A stretch of 64,000 nucleotides of DNA from assembly GCF_014698935.1 (NCBI RefSeq), contig NZ_JACVMN010000001.1, positions 1,364,001-1,428,000 of the forward strand, read 5' to 3'. This document shows, piece by piece, positions 16,276-25,408 of the stretch. Position 1 is the stretch's first letter. Every line of letters starts with the position of its first letter. Both the position numbers and the translations under genes were made by a program. A model generated the notes under the pieces. The model worked only from the letters and a program-made list of their open reading frames with translations, had not been told where the DNA came from and made no database searches. The DNA is from Flagellimonas sp. S3867. Lineage in GTDB: Bacteria; Bacteroidota; Bacteroidia; Flavobacteriales; Flavobacteriaceae.

Positions 16276-17407
16276 GCAAACTAAAAGCTCCCTTAGTTAA
16301 AAATTGTGCGTTTGCCCTAAAGCCATCTGTGTTTTCAATAGCCGTATAACCTTGCGATATTGATTTTACTGTAACTTCTTGTTGATTAAAATAATACGTA
16401 TCTCCTTCCTTTTTATCCAATACCAATACATAAGTGATTTCATCCAGCTCGATAACAGCTTCACTGGGCAATGTCTTAGCAGTTTCAAAATCAATAAAAA
16501 TACGTGCCTCTACGAACATTCCTGTCAAAAAATTGTTTTCTGATTCATTCTCTAGATGTCCGTGTACTTTTATCGTTCGGTTTTCTTCTATTGCGGTTCC
16601 CACAAGATGTACTTCTGCTTTAAAAGTTTCCGTTGATGCTTCTGGAATGCTAAAGTCAATTTCCTGACCTTTTTTTACCTTCATAATATCCTTCTCAAAA
16701 ACTGCTAGTTCAAGGTGAATATGATCGTTATCAATAATTTCCAAAATAGAAGTTGCAGGGGAAACGTACATTCCTTTTGTCACGTTCATTTGCGTAATAC
16801 TACCCGAAATAGGAGCGTAAATGGTTGCTACAGAACTGAAATTACCTTGTAAGACAATTGAAGTCGAAATATTGAGCATTTGCAACTGTTTTCCCAAACC
16901 GGTGTGTTTTGCAACCGCTGTTTTATAATCGCTTTCAGCCTTTAAGTAGTTTTTTTGTGAGGTGATATTCTCTTCGGTCATGGTTTTCTGTCTGGCGTAT
17001 TCAGCTTTCAAATAGGAAAGCTGGCCATTAACTTCCATATATTCCTGTTGAAGGGCCACAAATTCAGGATTTTCAATAGTGACCAGTACCTGGCCTTTGC
17101 GAACCTTATCCCCAATAAGTAAGGGAGCAGTTTTAATATACCCGCCCATGGACGCATTTACCACAACCCTGTTGCCTGGAGGCACATCAATCATCCCATT
17201 AACATTAATACTGGTTGGAAATAGCATTTCTTCCAAACTTCCCAATGCCATTCTATTCTGTTCAAATTGGGATTGCGTAACTTGGATACGCTTATCTATT
17301 TGTTCCTTGTTTCCAAACTCAGCATCAGTTGATTTGTTTTTTCCACCGCAACTAGATAGGGTAAAAACAAGACTTAATACTATTATTTTATATATGTTTT
17401 GTATCAT
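16265..17407 (-). CDS. RND efflux periplasmic adaptor (CusB/CzcB type), lipoprotein
   Basis: This 380-residue membrane-fusion protein links the inner-membrane RND pump to the outer-membrane channel. A lipoprotein signal with lipobox LSSC (Cys20) anchors it. The order is a biotinyl-lipoyl-like half (GGYIKTAPLLIGDKVRKGQVLVTI), a helical hairpin (about 120-175), the second lipoyl half (IYAPISGSITQMNVTKGMYV), then beta-barrel and membrane-proximal domains. The start lies 10 bases after the pump gene. The last 11 bases belong to the duplicated 96-bp repeat. Confidence 0.9.
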   Translation of the reverse strand: MIQNIYKIIVLSLVFTLSSCGGKNKSTDAEFGNKEQIDKRIQVTQSQFEQNRMALGSLEEMLFPTSINVNGMIDVPPGNRVVVNASMGGYIKTAPLLIGDKVRKGQVLVTIENPEFVALQQEYMEVNGQLSYLKAEYARQKTMTEENITSQKNYLKAESDYKTAVAKHTGLGKQLQMLNISTSIVLQGNFSSVATIYAPISGSITQMNVTKGMYVSPATSILEIIDNDHIHLELAVFEKDIMKVKKGQEIDFSIPEASTETFKAEVHLVGTAIEENRTIKVHGHLENESENNFLTGMFVEARIFIDFETAKTLPSEAVIELDEITYVLVLDKKEGDTYYFNQQEVTVKSISQGYTAIENTDGFRANAQFLTKGAFSLLGN

Positions 17408-17417
17408 AACAATGTAT

Positions 17418-20400
17418 TTATAAGGTTAGGAAATTGATGGCGATCGCGGTTTGGTTATACTGTTGGAGTTTATCCAAATAATCCAATTTTATTTCATAAG
17501 CACTTTCCAAACTTTGGATGTACTGATAAAAATCGATTTCCCCGTTCCTGAAACTACCACTGGCCGTTTTTAAAATTTCATCTGAAAGTGCCGTGCCCTC
17601 ATTTTCATAATACTCCAGTGTTTCTTGAAGTTGTGTCAACGTTATTTTGAGTGTATTCCATTTTGCATTCAGTTGTATTTTATATTCATTGGACTCTGCG
17701 ATTGAGGCATCTTCAGCAAAGCGCGCCGCTTTGATTCGTGATGATTGGCCACTAAAAAGAATAGGTATTTTAACCCCAAATTGATATCCGGACAAACTTT
17801 CGTTGAGCGTAGAATTTGTTCCTTGAAAATACTCAAAACCAATATCGGGCAACAATTGCTGCCTTTTAAAACGTTTTTCCGCCTCGGATAAAGAAATTTT
17901 ATTTTGTTGGAACCTGATTTCGGGACTGCTGTTTATATCCAATTTTATTAATGGGATTTTTAGCACAAGTTCACCTGCAATTTGGATGCTATCGTCCAAT
18001 TGTATGGTTTTGAGGAGGCCCATATAGGCAATTGCCACATCCTTTTGCGTCTGCGCATATTTAAGTTGTATTTGTTTCTGTTTGGATGATGCCGTTATTT
18101 TTTCCAGATAGTTGGTTTCCCCAAGTTCAAATCGCCGAGCGGCCACCTTGGAAAAATTGGCATACAAGCTGTCCAATCTTTGATAGACCTGTTCCTTTTC
18201 CCTAGCGATTTGATATTCATAATATTTGGCCGTTACTTTTCTTTCCAGTCCTTTTTTCTGAATGTCATAGGTACTGGAAACAACATTGTAATACGCTTTA
18301 TTCACCTTCTTTTCTGAAAAATATACGGTCGGAAAGCGAAAATCCTGCTGAAAACCAAATACTCTAAGCGGCTCATCGTTCATTGCCAAATTGTTCTTAT
18401 CAAATTGATAATACAATTGTGTTTTATCAAAACTAAATGCGCTATTGATCAGGGCATCTGATTGTTCTACCTTTAATTGACTGGCCTTGAGGCCTATATT
18501 GTTCTCAATGGCCATGGGAATAAGCTCTTGCAAAGTTTTAGGCTTTTGTTGGGCAGTTGTGGTAATGGAAAACAATAATGCAACTACACTCAGGCCGGTT
18601 ACCGTTCCTTTATCAGAAGTGCTACGCTCTTTTTGATCTGTATTCAAATAAGCATATAGCACCGGCAATACCACCAAGGTCAATAATGTGGCCGTTATTA
18701 ACCCTCCTATGACAACTGTTGCCAAGGGACGTTGTACCTCAGCTCCTGCACTGGTGGAAATTGCCATGGGCAAGAACCCCAGCGCAGCTGCCGATGCGGT
18801 TAACAATACAGCTCGTAATCTATCTTTTGTGCCTTGCTTGATTAAGGTTTCCATATTTTCAAATCCTTGTTGTTTTAGTTCTTTAAAATGCTCTATCAAT
18901 ACAATTCCATTCAACACTGCAATTCCAAACAGAGCAATAAAACCTACTCCTGCGGAAATGCTAAACGGTAAACCACGAATCCATAATAACAAAACACCGC
19001 CTACGGCGGCCAGCGGAATCGCTGAATAAATCATTAAGGCTTCCTTAACCGATTTAAAGGCAAAATATAGTAGCACGAATATTAGAATCAAGGCGATGGG
19101 TACCGCAACCATCAATCTTGATTTAGCGCTCTGCAAATTTTCAAACTGGCCACCATAGGTAATGGTATAGCCCACAGGCAATTTTACATTTGAATCTATT
19201 AAATCTTGTATATCATCAACCACGGATTGCAGGTCGCGATTACGCACATTGATTCCCACAACAATTCTTCTTCTAGTATCATCGCGGGAAATTTTTGCAG
19301 CTCCCTTTTTATAACTGATATCTGCCAATTCACTTAACGGCACCTTTCCACCAGCCGGTAAATCGACATACAGATTCTTGAGATCGTTGATGTCTTGACG
19401 TTTCTGTTTATCCAATCGAACCACCAAATCGAACCGTTTTTCACCTTCAAAAACACTCCCAGCTGATTTTCCGGCAAATCCCATAGACACCATATCATTC
19501 AACTCTTGAATATTGAGGCCATATCGGGCAATTTTAGCACGATTATAGCGTACACTCATTTCTGGTAATCCGGCTATTTTTTCCACAGTAATATCCGCAG
19601 CTCCGTTTACATTTTCTATCAAAGTGCCTATCTCGTTGCCTTTTTTTGCCAGAACCTCCAAATCCTCCCCAAAAATCTTAATGGCAATATCGGCACGCAC
19701 TCCGGTAATGAGCTCATTGAATCGCATTTCTATGGGTTGGGTAAACTCTACTTCCATTCCTGGAATAACTTCCAGCGCCTTTTTAAACTTGTCTGCCAAC
19801 TGATCTTTAGACGATGCGGATGTCCATTCACTTTTAGGTTTAAGTACGATAATGACATCGCTTTCTTCCATAGACATGGGGTCCGTAGGCACTTCCGCAG
19901 CTCCTATACGTGTGACCACTTGCTTAACTTCTGGAAATTCTTTTAAAAGTATTTTTTCAATTTCAGTGGTGATTTTTACCGTATTGCTTAACGAAGTTCC
20001 GGTTTTCAATACGGGTTGAATCACAAAATCACCTTCATCCAAGGTTGGTACAAATTCGCTGCCCATGGAAGTATACAGATAGATTGAAATAGCTAGAAGT
20101 GCCGTAGCGATTCCCAGTACCAACTTCTTACTTTGCAATGCCCAATGGATAACAGGGTCATACATTTTGTTGATCCATTTCATTAACCGTACCGATATAT
20201 TTTTATCAGTGGTATTAGAGGGCTTCAGGAATATGGAAGCTACAACCGGAACATATGTAAAGCAAAAGATCATTGCTCCAATAAGTGCAAAACTGAATGT
20301 CAATGCCATAGGCTTGAACATTTTTCCTTCTACCCCACTCAATGATAAAACCGGTATAAAAACAATTAAAATAATAAGCTGACCGAAGATGGCGGAGTTC

Positions 20401-21749
20401 ATCATGTTTGAAGCTCCTGAGAAAGTGATCTTATCTTTTAAAGCCTGTCTTTCAGCTTTAGCGAAAGCGTTGATCTCATCCTTCTTTTGTGTAATTTGAA
20501 AAGCAATGAACTCAACAATAATTACTGCGCCGTCTATAATGATTCCGAAATCAATAGCGCCTAAACTCATTAAATTGGCATCAACGCCAAAGAGGTACAT
20601 CAGAGACAGAGCAAACAATAAACATAAAGGAATGACCGACGCCACAACCAGTCCTGAGCGGAAATTACCCAGAAGCAGTACCACAACGAATATTACAATG
20701 AGACATCCCAGAATCAGATTCTCGGTAACTGTAAAAGTAGTTTTTGTAATGAGCTCGCTACGATCAAGAAAAGCGTTGATATAAACACCTTCCGGCAATG
20801 ATTTTGAAATGGAAGCAACACGTTCTTTTACAGCTTCAATAACTTTTTTTGAGTTCGCATTCTTGAGCATCATCACCTGCCCCAGTACTTTTTCACCTTC
20901 ACCATTTCCGGTAATGGCTCCAAAACGTGTTGCACTTCCAAAGCCGACATTGGCGACATCTTTTACATAAATGGGAATTCCATTGTCATTTTTTACCACG
21001 ATATTTTTGATATCATCAAGTGAAGAAACCAGTCCTTCACCACGAATAAAAAATGCCTGGTTTACTTTCTCAATATATCCTCCACCGGAAACACTATTGT
21101 TCATTTCCAAAGCGGAAAAAACATCATGCGCCGTAATATTCATCGCATTCAGCTTCTCGGTATTGATTGCTACTTCATATTGTTTTAAAAAACCACCCCA
21201 CGTATTGACCTCAACTACTCCGGGTATGCCCGAGAGTTGCCGCTTTACAATCCAATCTTGGATGGTTCGTAAATCTGTAGCGGTGTACTTGTCCTTAAAT
21301 TCAGGTTTTACATCCAGAATATATTGATAGATTTCGCCAAGACCAGTGGTAATTGGCCCCATTTCTGGAGTACCAAAGCCTTCAGGAATTTTCTCAGATG
21401 CGGATTTGATTTTTTCGGCAATAAGCTGTCTAGGCAGAAAGGTTCCCATCTTATCTTCAAAGACAATGGTAACAACAGATATTCCAAATTTAGAAATAGA
21501 ACGAATTTCTTGTACACCCGGCAGATTAGCCATTTCCAACTCAACGGGATATGTAATGAATTGCTCCATATCCTGAGTTGATAGATTTCTGGATGTTGTG
21601 ATCACTTGAACCTGATTGTTGGTTACATCGGGTACGGCACCGATGGATATTTGTGATAGCGAATACAACCCAAACCCAATAATAAAGATTGTGAACAATA
21701 GAACAATAAACTTGTTCCTTATACTGAATTTAATAATGTGTGATAGCAT
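17418..21749 (-). CDS. CzcA-type RND metal pump fused to TolC-like channel
   Basis: This 1443-residue fusion has a complete heavy-metal RND pump at residues 1 to about 1035 and a TolC/CzcC-like outer-membrane factor from about 1065 to the end. The membrane-helix-4 motif DFGIIIDGAVIIVEF (400-414) follows the DFGxxxDGAVxxVE pattern of divalent-cation (Co/Zn/Cd/Ni) pumps rather than the copper/silver type, though the usual final Asn is Phe. The junction (about 1046-1062) keeps a signal-peptide-like segment ending TTTAQQKPKT, as if two adjacent genes were joined; it must either be cleaved or span the membrane. Such fusions are known in Bacteroidota. A small His-rich protein precedes it and the adaptor follows, giving a complete tripartite system. 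Confidence 0.92.
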   Translation of the reverse strand: MLSHIIKFSIRNKFIVLLFTIFIIGFGLYSLSQISIGAVPDVTNNQVQVITTSRNLSTQDMEQFITYPVELEMANLPGVQEIRSISKFGISVVTIVFEDKMGTFLPRQLIAEKIKSASEKIPEGFGTPEMGPITTGLGEIYQYILDVKPEFKDKYTATDLRTIQDWIVKRQLSGIPGVVEVNTWGGFLKQYEVAINTEKLNAMNITAHDVFSALEMNNSVSGGGYIEKVNQAFFIRGEGLVSSLDDIKNIVVKNDNGIPIYVKDVANVGFGSATRFGAITGNGEGEKVLGQVMMLKNANSKKVIEAVKERVASISKSLPEGVYINAFLDRSELITKTTFTVTENLILGCLIVIFVVVLLLGNFRSGLVVASVIPLCLLFALSLMYLFGVDANLMSLGAIDFGIIIDGAVIIVEFIAFQITQKKDEINAFAKAERQALKDKITFSGASNMMNSAIFGQLIILIVFIPVLSLSGVEGKMFKPMALTFSFALIGAMIFCFTYVPVVASIFLKPSNTTDKNISVRLMKWINKMYDPVIHWALQSKKLVLGIATALLAISIYLYTSMGSEFVPTLDEGDFVIQPVLKTGTSLSNTVKITTEIEKILLKEFPEVKQVVTRIGAAEVPTDPMSMEESDVIIVLKPKSEWTSASSKDQLADKFKKALEVIPGMEVEFTQPIEMRFNELITGVRADIAIKIFGEDLEVLAKKGNEIGTLIENVNGAADITVEKIAGLPEMSVRYNRAKIARYGLNIQELNDMVSMGFAGKSAGSVFEGEKRFDLVVRLDKQKRQDINDLKNLYVDLPAGGKVPLSELADISYKKGAAKISRDDTRRRIVVGINVRNRDLQSVVDDIQDLIDSNVKLPVGYTITYGGQFENLQSAKSRLMVAVPIALILIFVLLYFAFKSVKEALMIYSAIPLAAVGGVLLLWIRGLPFSISAGVGFIALFGIAVLNGIVLIEHFKELKQQGFENMETLIKQGTKDRLRAVLLTASAAALGFLPMAISTSAGAEVQRPLATVVIGGLITATLLTLVVLPVLYAYLNTDQKERSTSDKGTVTGLSVVALLFSITTTAQQKPKTLQELIPMAIENNIGLKASQLKVEQSDALINSAFSFDKTQLYYQFDKNNLAMNDEPLRVFGFQQDFRFPTVYFSEKKVNKAYYNVVSSTYDIQKKGLERKVTAKYYEYQIAREKEQVYQRLDSLYANFSKVAARRFELGETNYLEKITASSKQKQIQLKYAQTQKDVAIAYMGLLKTIQLDDSIQIAGELVLKIPLIKLDINSSPEIRFQQNKISLSEAEKRFKRQQLLPDIGFEYFQGTNSTLNESLSGYQFGVKIPILFSGQSSRIKAARFAEDASIAESNEYKIQLNAKWNTLKITLTQLQETLEYYENEGTALSDEILKTASGSFRNGEIDFYQYIQSLESAYEIKLDYLDKLQQYNQTAIAINFLTL

Positions 21750-21782
21750 TTTTTCATAATATAATCAACGTGAATTGCTCCA

Positions 21783-21799
21783 GGTCAATATTTTTGACC
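21783..21799. promoter_or_regulatory. Short hairpin between His-rich gene and pump gene
   Basis: GGTCAA and TTGACC form a perfect 6-bp inverted repeat around TATTT in the 79-base gap upstream of the pump start. There is no T tract, so it may be an mRNA-processing hairpin or a protein site. Confidence 0.3.
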
Positions 21800-21828
21800 A
21801 AGGGCTAAAATGAATACTTCTGATTACT

Positions 21829-22227
21829 TTATGAAAGCCGAGGTGGTTGAAATAGCCCTTCAGAATGAAGGGAAGATAAAGACGCTTGATAGTAAAAATT
21901 TGCAAGGTCAGATTCTGAAAATTCAGGTCCCTTAAATTCTGCAATGAACGTATTTAAGGTAAAATCTGTTAGACAGGAAGTATGGGATTGATGTTGAAAA
22001 GGGAGCTCTTCATGTTCCTGCTTTTCTTCTTGGTGTTCTTTATCATGGTCAGCTTTTAGTTTGCCATAATGTTTGGAAATAAACACAATAACATTATCTC
22101 CGTATTGTTCGCTGTGAAATTGGGCATGTTCAACAAACTCATCAATTTGTACCAAATCATCAAAGTGCAACCCAAAACTTTGTAATAGGACTAAAAAAGA
22201 TAACGATATTGAAAATAGTTTGTTCAC
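21829..22227 (-). CDS. His-rich exported small protein of metal-efflux operon
   Basis: This protein of about 132 residues has an N-terminal hydrophobic signal-like stretch (NKLFSISLSFLVLLQSFG), then VEHAQFHSEQYGDN and a His/Glu-rich run (DHDKEHQEEKQEHEELPFQHQSH) able to bind metal. It precedes the pump gene by 79 bases on the same strand, and the C-terminus LHSEGLFQPPR resembles proteins often seen beside such pumps in this phylum (from memory). The GTG at 22227 was chosen because it places the signal at the N-terminus; the frame is open to an ATG at 22344. A periplasmic metal-binding helper role is inference. Confidence 0.65.
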   Translation of the reverse strand: MNKLFSISLSFLVLLQSFGLHFDDLVQIDEFVEHAQFHSEQYGDNVIVFISKHYGKLKADHDKEHQEEKQEHEELPFQHQSHTSCLTDFTLNTFIAEFKGPEFSESDLANFYYQASLSSLHSEGLFQPPRLS

Positions 22228-22345
22228 TATCACAAAGTTAACAAATTGGTCGGGCGTTTTAAAGCCGTAAACAAAATTTAAGTTCACTTTAGCAAATAGA
22301 TATAAAACAAGCCTATTATGAAACTTTATACATCTGCTAAACATC

Positions 22346-22368
22346 TGAATCTAAAAAATGTAGATTCA
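22346..22368. promoter_or_regulatory. Inverted repeat upstream of metal-efflux operon
   Basis: TGAATCTA and TAGATTCA form a perfect 8-bp inverted repeat with a 7-base spacer. It lies upstream of the efflux operon, where a metal-responsive regulator could bind. No other evidence supports a function. Confidence 0.35.
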
Positions 22369-22467
22369 TTATAGTTGAAATGAAAGCACACCTCCAAAGT
22401 GATGCAGGCCTTGCATTTTCAGAAAGGAACGCAATGGTTTTAGAACAATGCTGCCACGGTAACCACA

Positions 22468-22505
22468 ACAAAAAAGACCTTTACTGATGTAATGGTCTTT
22501 TTTGT
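22468..22505. terminator. Terminator overlapping the 3' end of the LacI gene
   Basis: Perfect 12-bp arms ACAAAAAAGACC (22468-22479) and GGTCTTTTTTGT (22494-22505), with an inner TTAC/GTAA pairing in the loop. One arm lies within the last codons of the LacI gene. The A and T tracts make it usable on both strands. Confidence 0.85.
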
Positions 22506-23509
22506 TTCACTGAAGATTCTCGTATGTTTAAAATACCATTTAGCATAATGGTATCGGACGATATAGCTTCATTATTAATTAATTTCATTAACATTTCGGC
22601 CGCTGCTTTTCCCATTTCAAATGTGGGTTGCTTAACACTACTTAATTTTGGAGAAACCAAATTCGCTATTTTCGTCTCCGTAAATCCGATTACACCAATA
22701 TCTTTTGGTACCTCTATCTGATTTTGCTTTAAAACAGAAATTGTACTTAGTGCAACAAGATCATTAACACACATAAAGGCATCTGGCAAGTCATTCTGAT
22801 CTATTAGCCGTTGAACTATAGCCATAGCTTCTTCTGATAAAATACCCGTTTCTATCACTTTGTAATTGTTTTTTGAAAAATTATGCTTTTCCATAGCCCT
22901 AATAAAACCATGAGTGCGATCTTTTGTTATCCCTAGATCATTGCTTCCCGATAAATGGTATATTCTTTTGTATCCTTGATAAATAAGATGTTCGGTCGCA
23001 AAAAAACTCCATTTCGCATTATTGAAAAGTACTTTTTTGGCTGGAAAATTTTGTTCAATTCGATTTAAAAACACGATGGGATACCCCGTGTTGATTTCAT
23101 TAAGATAATAATCCAAATTACCGCTTTTAACTGAAGGGCATATTACCAAACCATCCATCATGTTTTGCATTAGAGTTTTAACGTTTTTCAGCTCTCTTTC
23201 AACTTTGTTGTCAGACTCCATTATTAGAACCTGATAACCAGTTTCGACCAAAACATCTTGAACACCCCTAATCACCTCCGAGTAGTATTCATTTATAAAT
23301 TCCGGCACTACCACTCCAATGTTATAAGTTTTATTCCGGACTAATTTCTGAGCGATAGGGTTTGGGTAATAACCCATTTCCGTTGCTGTTTTCAAGATAC
23401 GTTCCCGTGTTTCTTTTTTAATATCATGTGTATTATTGAAGGCTCTTGAAACGGACGAAATAGAAACGTTTAGTTTTTCAGCCACATCTTTTATGGTAAC
23501 ATTTTTCAT
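22481..23509 (-). CDS. LacI-family transcriptional regulator
   Basis: This 342-residue LacI/GalR repressor has the helix-turn-helix MKNVTIKDVAEKLNVSISSVSRAFNN at the N-terminus, a hinge helix (NPIAQKLVRNKT), then a periplasmic-binding-protein-like sensor domain (IGVVVPEF... VNDLVALS... IGVIGFTE). It is divergent from the symporter-oxidoreductase-GH3 operon, with a perfect LacI-type palindrome between them, so it very likely controls those genes and itself in response to a sugar of this locus. The effector is unknown. Confidence 0.93.
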   Translation of the reverse strand: MKNVTIKDVAEKLNVSISSVSRAFNNTHDIKKETRERILKTATEMGYYPNPIAQKLVRNKTYNIGVVVPEFINEYYSEVIRGVQDVLVETGYQVLIMESDNKVERELKNVKTLMQNMMDGLVICPSVKSGNLDYYLNEINTGYPIVFLNRIEQNFPAKKVLFNNAKWSFFATEHLIYQGYKRIYHLSGSNDLGITKDRTHGFIRAMEKHNFSKNNYKVIETGILSEEAMAIVQRLIDQNDLPDAFMCVNDLVALSTISVLKQNQIEVPKDIGVIGFTETKIANLVSPKLSSVKQPTFEMGKAAAEMLMKLINNEAISSDTIMLNGILNIRESSVKQKRPLHQ

Positions 23510-23575
23510 TGGTCCGCCTTTGAATTAAAAATAGTGATTAATAAATGAAGTGTAATCCATAGTTATTGCTCGGTT

Positions 23576-23591
23576 TCGGAAACGTTTCCGA
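23576..23591. promoter_or_regulatory. LacI-type operator
   Basis: TCGGAAACGTTTCCGA is a perfect 16-bp palindrome centred on CG, the classic form of LacI/GalR operators. It lies 67 bases before the LacI start and 126 bases before the symporter start. No second perfect copy was noticed in the window. Confidence 0.75.
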
Positions 23592-23716
23592 TCATTTTAA
23601 TGCTCTTTTTACTTGTTTTTTATACTCTTAGTTTGAAAACAAAAAATAATGGCATTTATTTATCTTATCATGTTTCAAGTTTCCTTGTTAAAACTCATGT
23701 GATATATCCATTTTAG

Positions 23717-25384
23717 ATGAGCACAATCGACTACATCGTAATAGTAGTATTTTCTTTAGTCATAGTAGTGGCCGGATTGGCTTTTCGCAAAAGGGGGGCA
23801 GATATGAAATCATATTTTGCAGCTGGAGGCGCGGTTCCGTGGTCAATGAGCGGCTTATCACTATTTATGAGTTTTTTCTCTGCAGGCACCTTCGTAGTCT
23901 GGGGATCTATCGCCTATGAGCTCGGATGGGTCTCAATCACCATACAAGCGACCATGTGTATAAGTGGATTTCTGGTGGCTTATTTTATAGCGCCCGCCTG
24001 GAGAAAAACAAATAGCCTTACGGCTGCGGAGTTTGTTAGGGATAGATTGGGAGATAACGTTCAGAAATTTTTTACGTACCTAATATTAATACTGTCATTG
24101 GCATATGCCGGAGCTTTTTTATATCCGGTTGCCAAAATCATCAACGTATCGACCGGTTTTTCAATCAATGCGTGTGTTATTGTTTTGGGCGTATTGATTT
24201 TACTTTATACGGTCGTTGGTGGTCTGTGGGCGGTTATTATTACGGACGTACTACAATTTGTTATTCTTTCCGCATCTGTGATTATAGTGGTGTATCTGTC
24301 GCTTCAGGAAGTAGGGGGCTATGAACAATTTGTAGAAAAAGCGCCTGAGGACTTTTTTGATTGGACAAGTGGTGAGTATACCTGGTGGTTCATTATTGGA
24401 GTGACCATTTTCAACACTATTTTTATTGGTGGTAATTGGGCATATGTCCAACGATATACCAGTGTTAAAGACGCTAAAGATGCCAAAAAGGTAGGATTAA
24501 CTTTTGGTTGGCTGTATTTGTTAAGTCCATTTTTATGGATGTTACCACCTATGATTTATAGGGTATTGAACCCTTCTTTGCCAGGTTTGGAAAATGAGGG
24601 AGCCTATTTACTGATATGTAAACAAGTACTACCATTGGGGATACTGGGACTAATGCTCGGAGGAATGGTCTTCGCTACGGCAAGCTCAGTAAATACAACT
24701 TTAAACCTTGCCGCTTCTGTCATAACCAATGATATTTATAAAGTATTGAGACCGAATGCTACAATCAAGCAAACTATGTACATGGCAAAACTCTCTACCA
24801 TTTTATTTGGCTTCGGCACGATCATAGTGGCCCTATTGGTTCCGGCCGCGGGAGGTATTGTAAATGTGGTGTTAAGCGTTGGTGCAATAACAGGTTGTTC
24901 CTTGTACGGGCCTATAGTTTGGGTGATTTTTTCTAAAAGACATACAGGAAAATCTATTTTATGGATTACAATAATAAGTTTGTTTATCAACACAGTACTT
25001 AAGCTTTTTGCAGATGATCTATTGGGTGCGTCTTTATCAAGGGCCAATGAAATGCTTTTAGGATCCGTGTTACCATTATTTCTGTTAGGGGCATATGAAC
25101 TATACGCTAAAGTTCAAAACAAACAAAGTTTGGATTATATGAAGTACTGTGAACTAAAAGCGATTGACACTATTGAAGAAAGTATTGATGTGGAACAAAA
25201 TTCTTTTGGCTTTAAGGTACTCGCAACAACTTTGTTTGTCGTAAGCATCTTGATTATTATTCTAGCATTTCTGGCCAAAGAATCCAGAGTAATAGTTTTA
25301 GTTGTTGGCATATTAATCTTAATCATATCGGGTATTATTCATCCGGGAGTTAGAAAAAGAATTAGGCCGAATATACGTACATAA
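23717..25384 (+). CDS. Sodium:solute symporter (SSS family)
   Basis: This 555-residue membrane protein of the SSS family has about 13-14 helices. Visible landmarks include SYFAAGGAVPWSMSGLSLFMSFFSAGTFV near residues 32-62 and GGLWAVIITDVLQFVIL near 160, the family signature region. It should import a monosaccharide or sugar acid with sodium. It is first in an operon with an FAD oxidoreductase (24 bases downstream) and a GH3 gene, under a divergent LacI regulator. The substrate cannot be named from sequence; a sugar released by the locus is likely. Confidence 0.9.
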   Translation: MSTIDYIVIVVFSLVIVVAGLAFRKRGADMKSYFAAGGAVPWSMSGLSLFMSFFSAGTFVVWGSIAYELGWVSITIQATMCISGFLVAYFIAPAWRKTNSLTAAEFVRDRLGDNVQKFFTYLILILSLAYAGAFLYPVAKIINVSTGFSINACVIVLGVLILLYTVVGGLWAVIITDVLQFVILSASVIIVVYLSLQEVGGYEQFVEKAPEDFFDWTSGEYTWWFIIGVTIFNTIFIGGNWAYVQRYTSVKDAKDAKKVGLTFGWLYLLSPFLWMLPPMIYRVLNPSLPGLENEGAYLLICKQVLPLGILGLMLGGMVFATASSVNTTLNLAASVITNDIYKVLRPNATIKQTMYMAKLSTILFGFGTIIVALLVPAAGGIVNVVLSVGAITGCSLYGPIVWVIFSKRHTGKSILWITIISLFINTVLKLFADDLLGASLSRANEMLLGSVLPLFLLGAYELYAKVQNKQSLDYMKYCELKAIDTIEESIDVEQNSFGFKVLATTLFVVSILIIILAFLAKESRVIVLVVGILILIISGIIHPGVRKRIRPNIRT

Positions 25385-25408
25385 GTTTTTTAAAAACTAA
25401 GTAACAGA

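Noticed and set aside
20506..20784. Antisense open frames inside the RND pump gene
   Set aside because: They are composition shadows of the hydrophobic helices; the pump frame has continuous family motifs.
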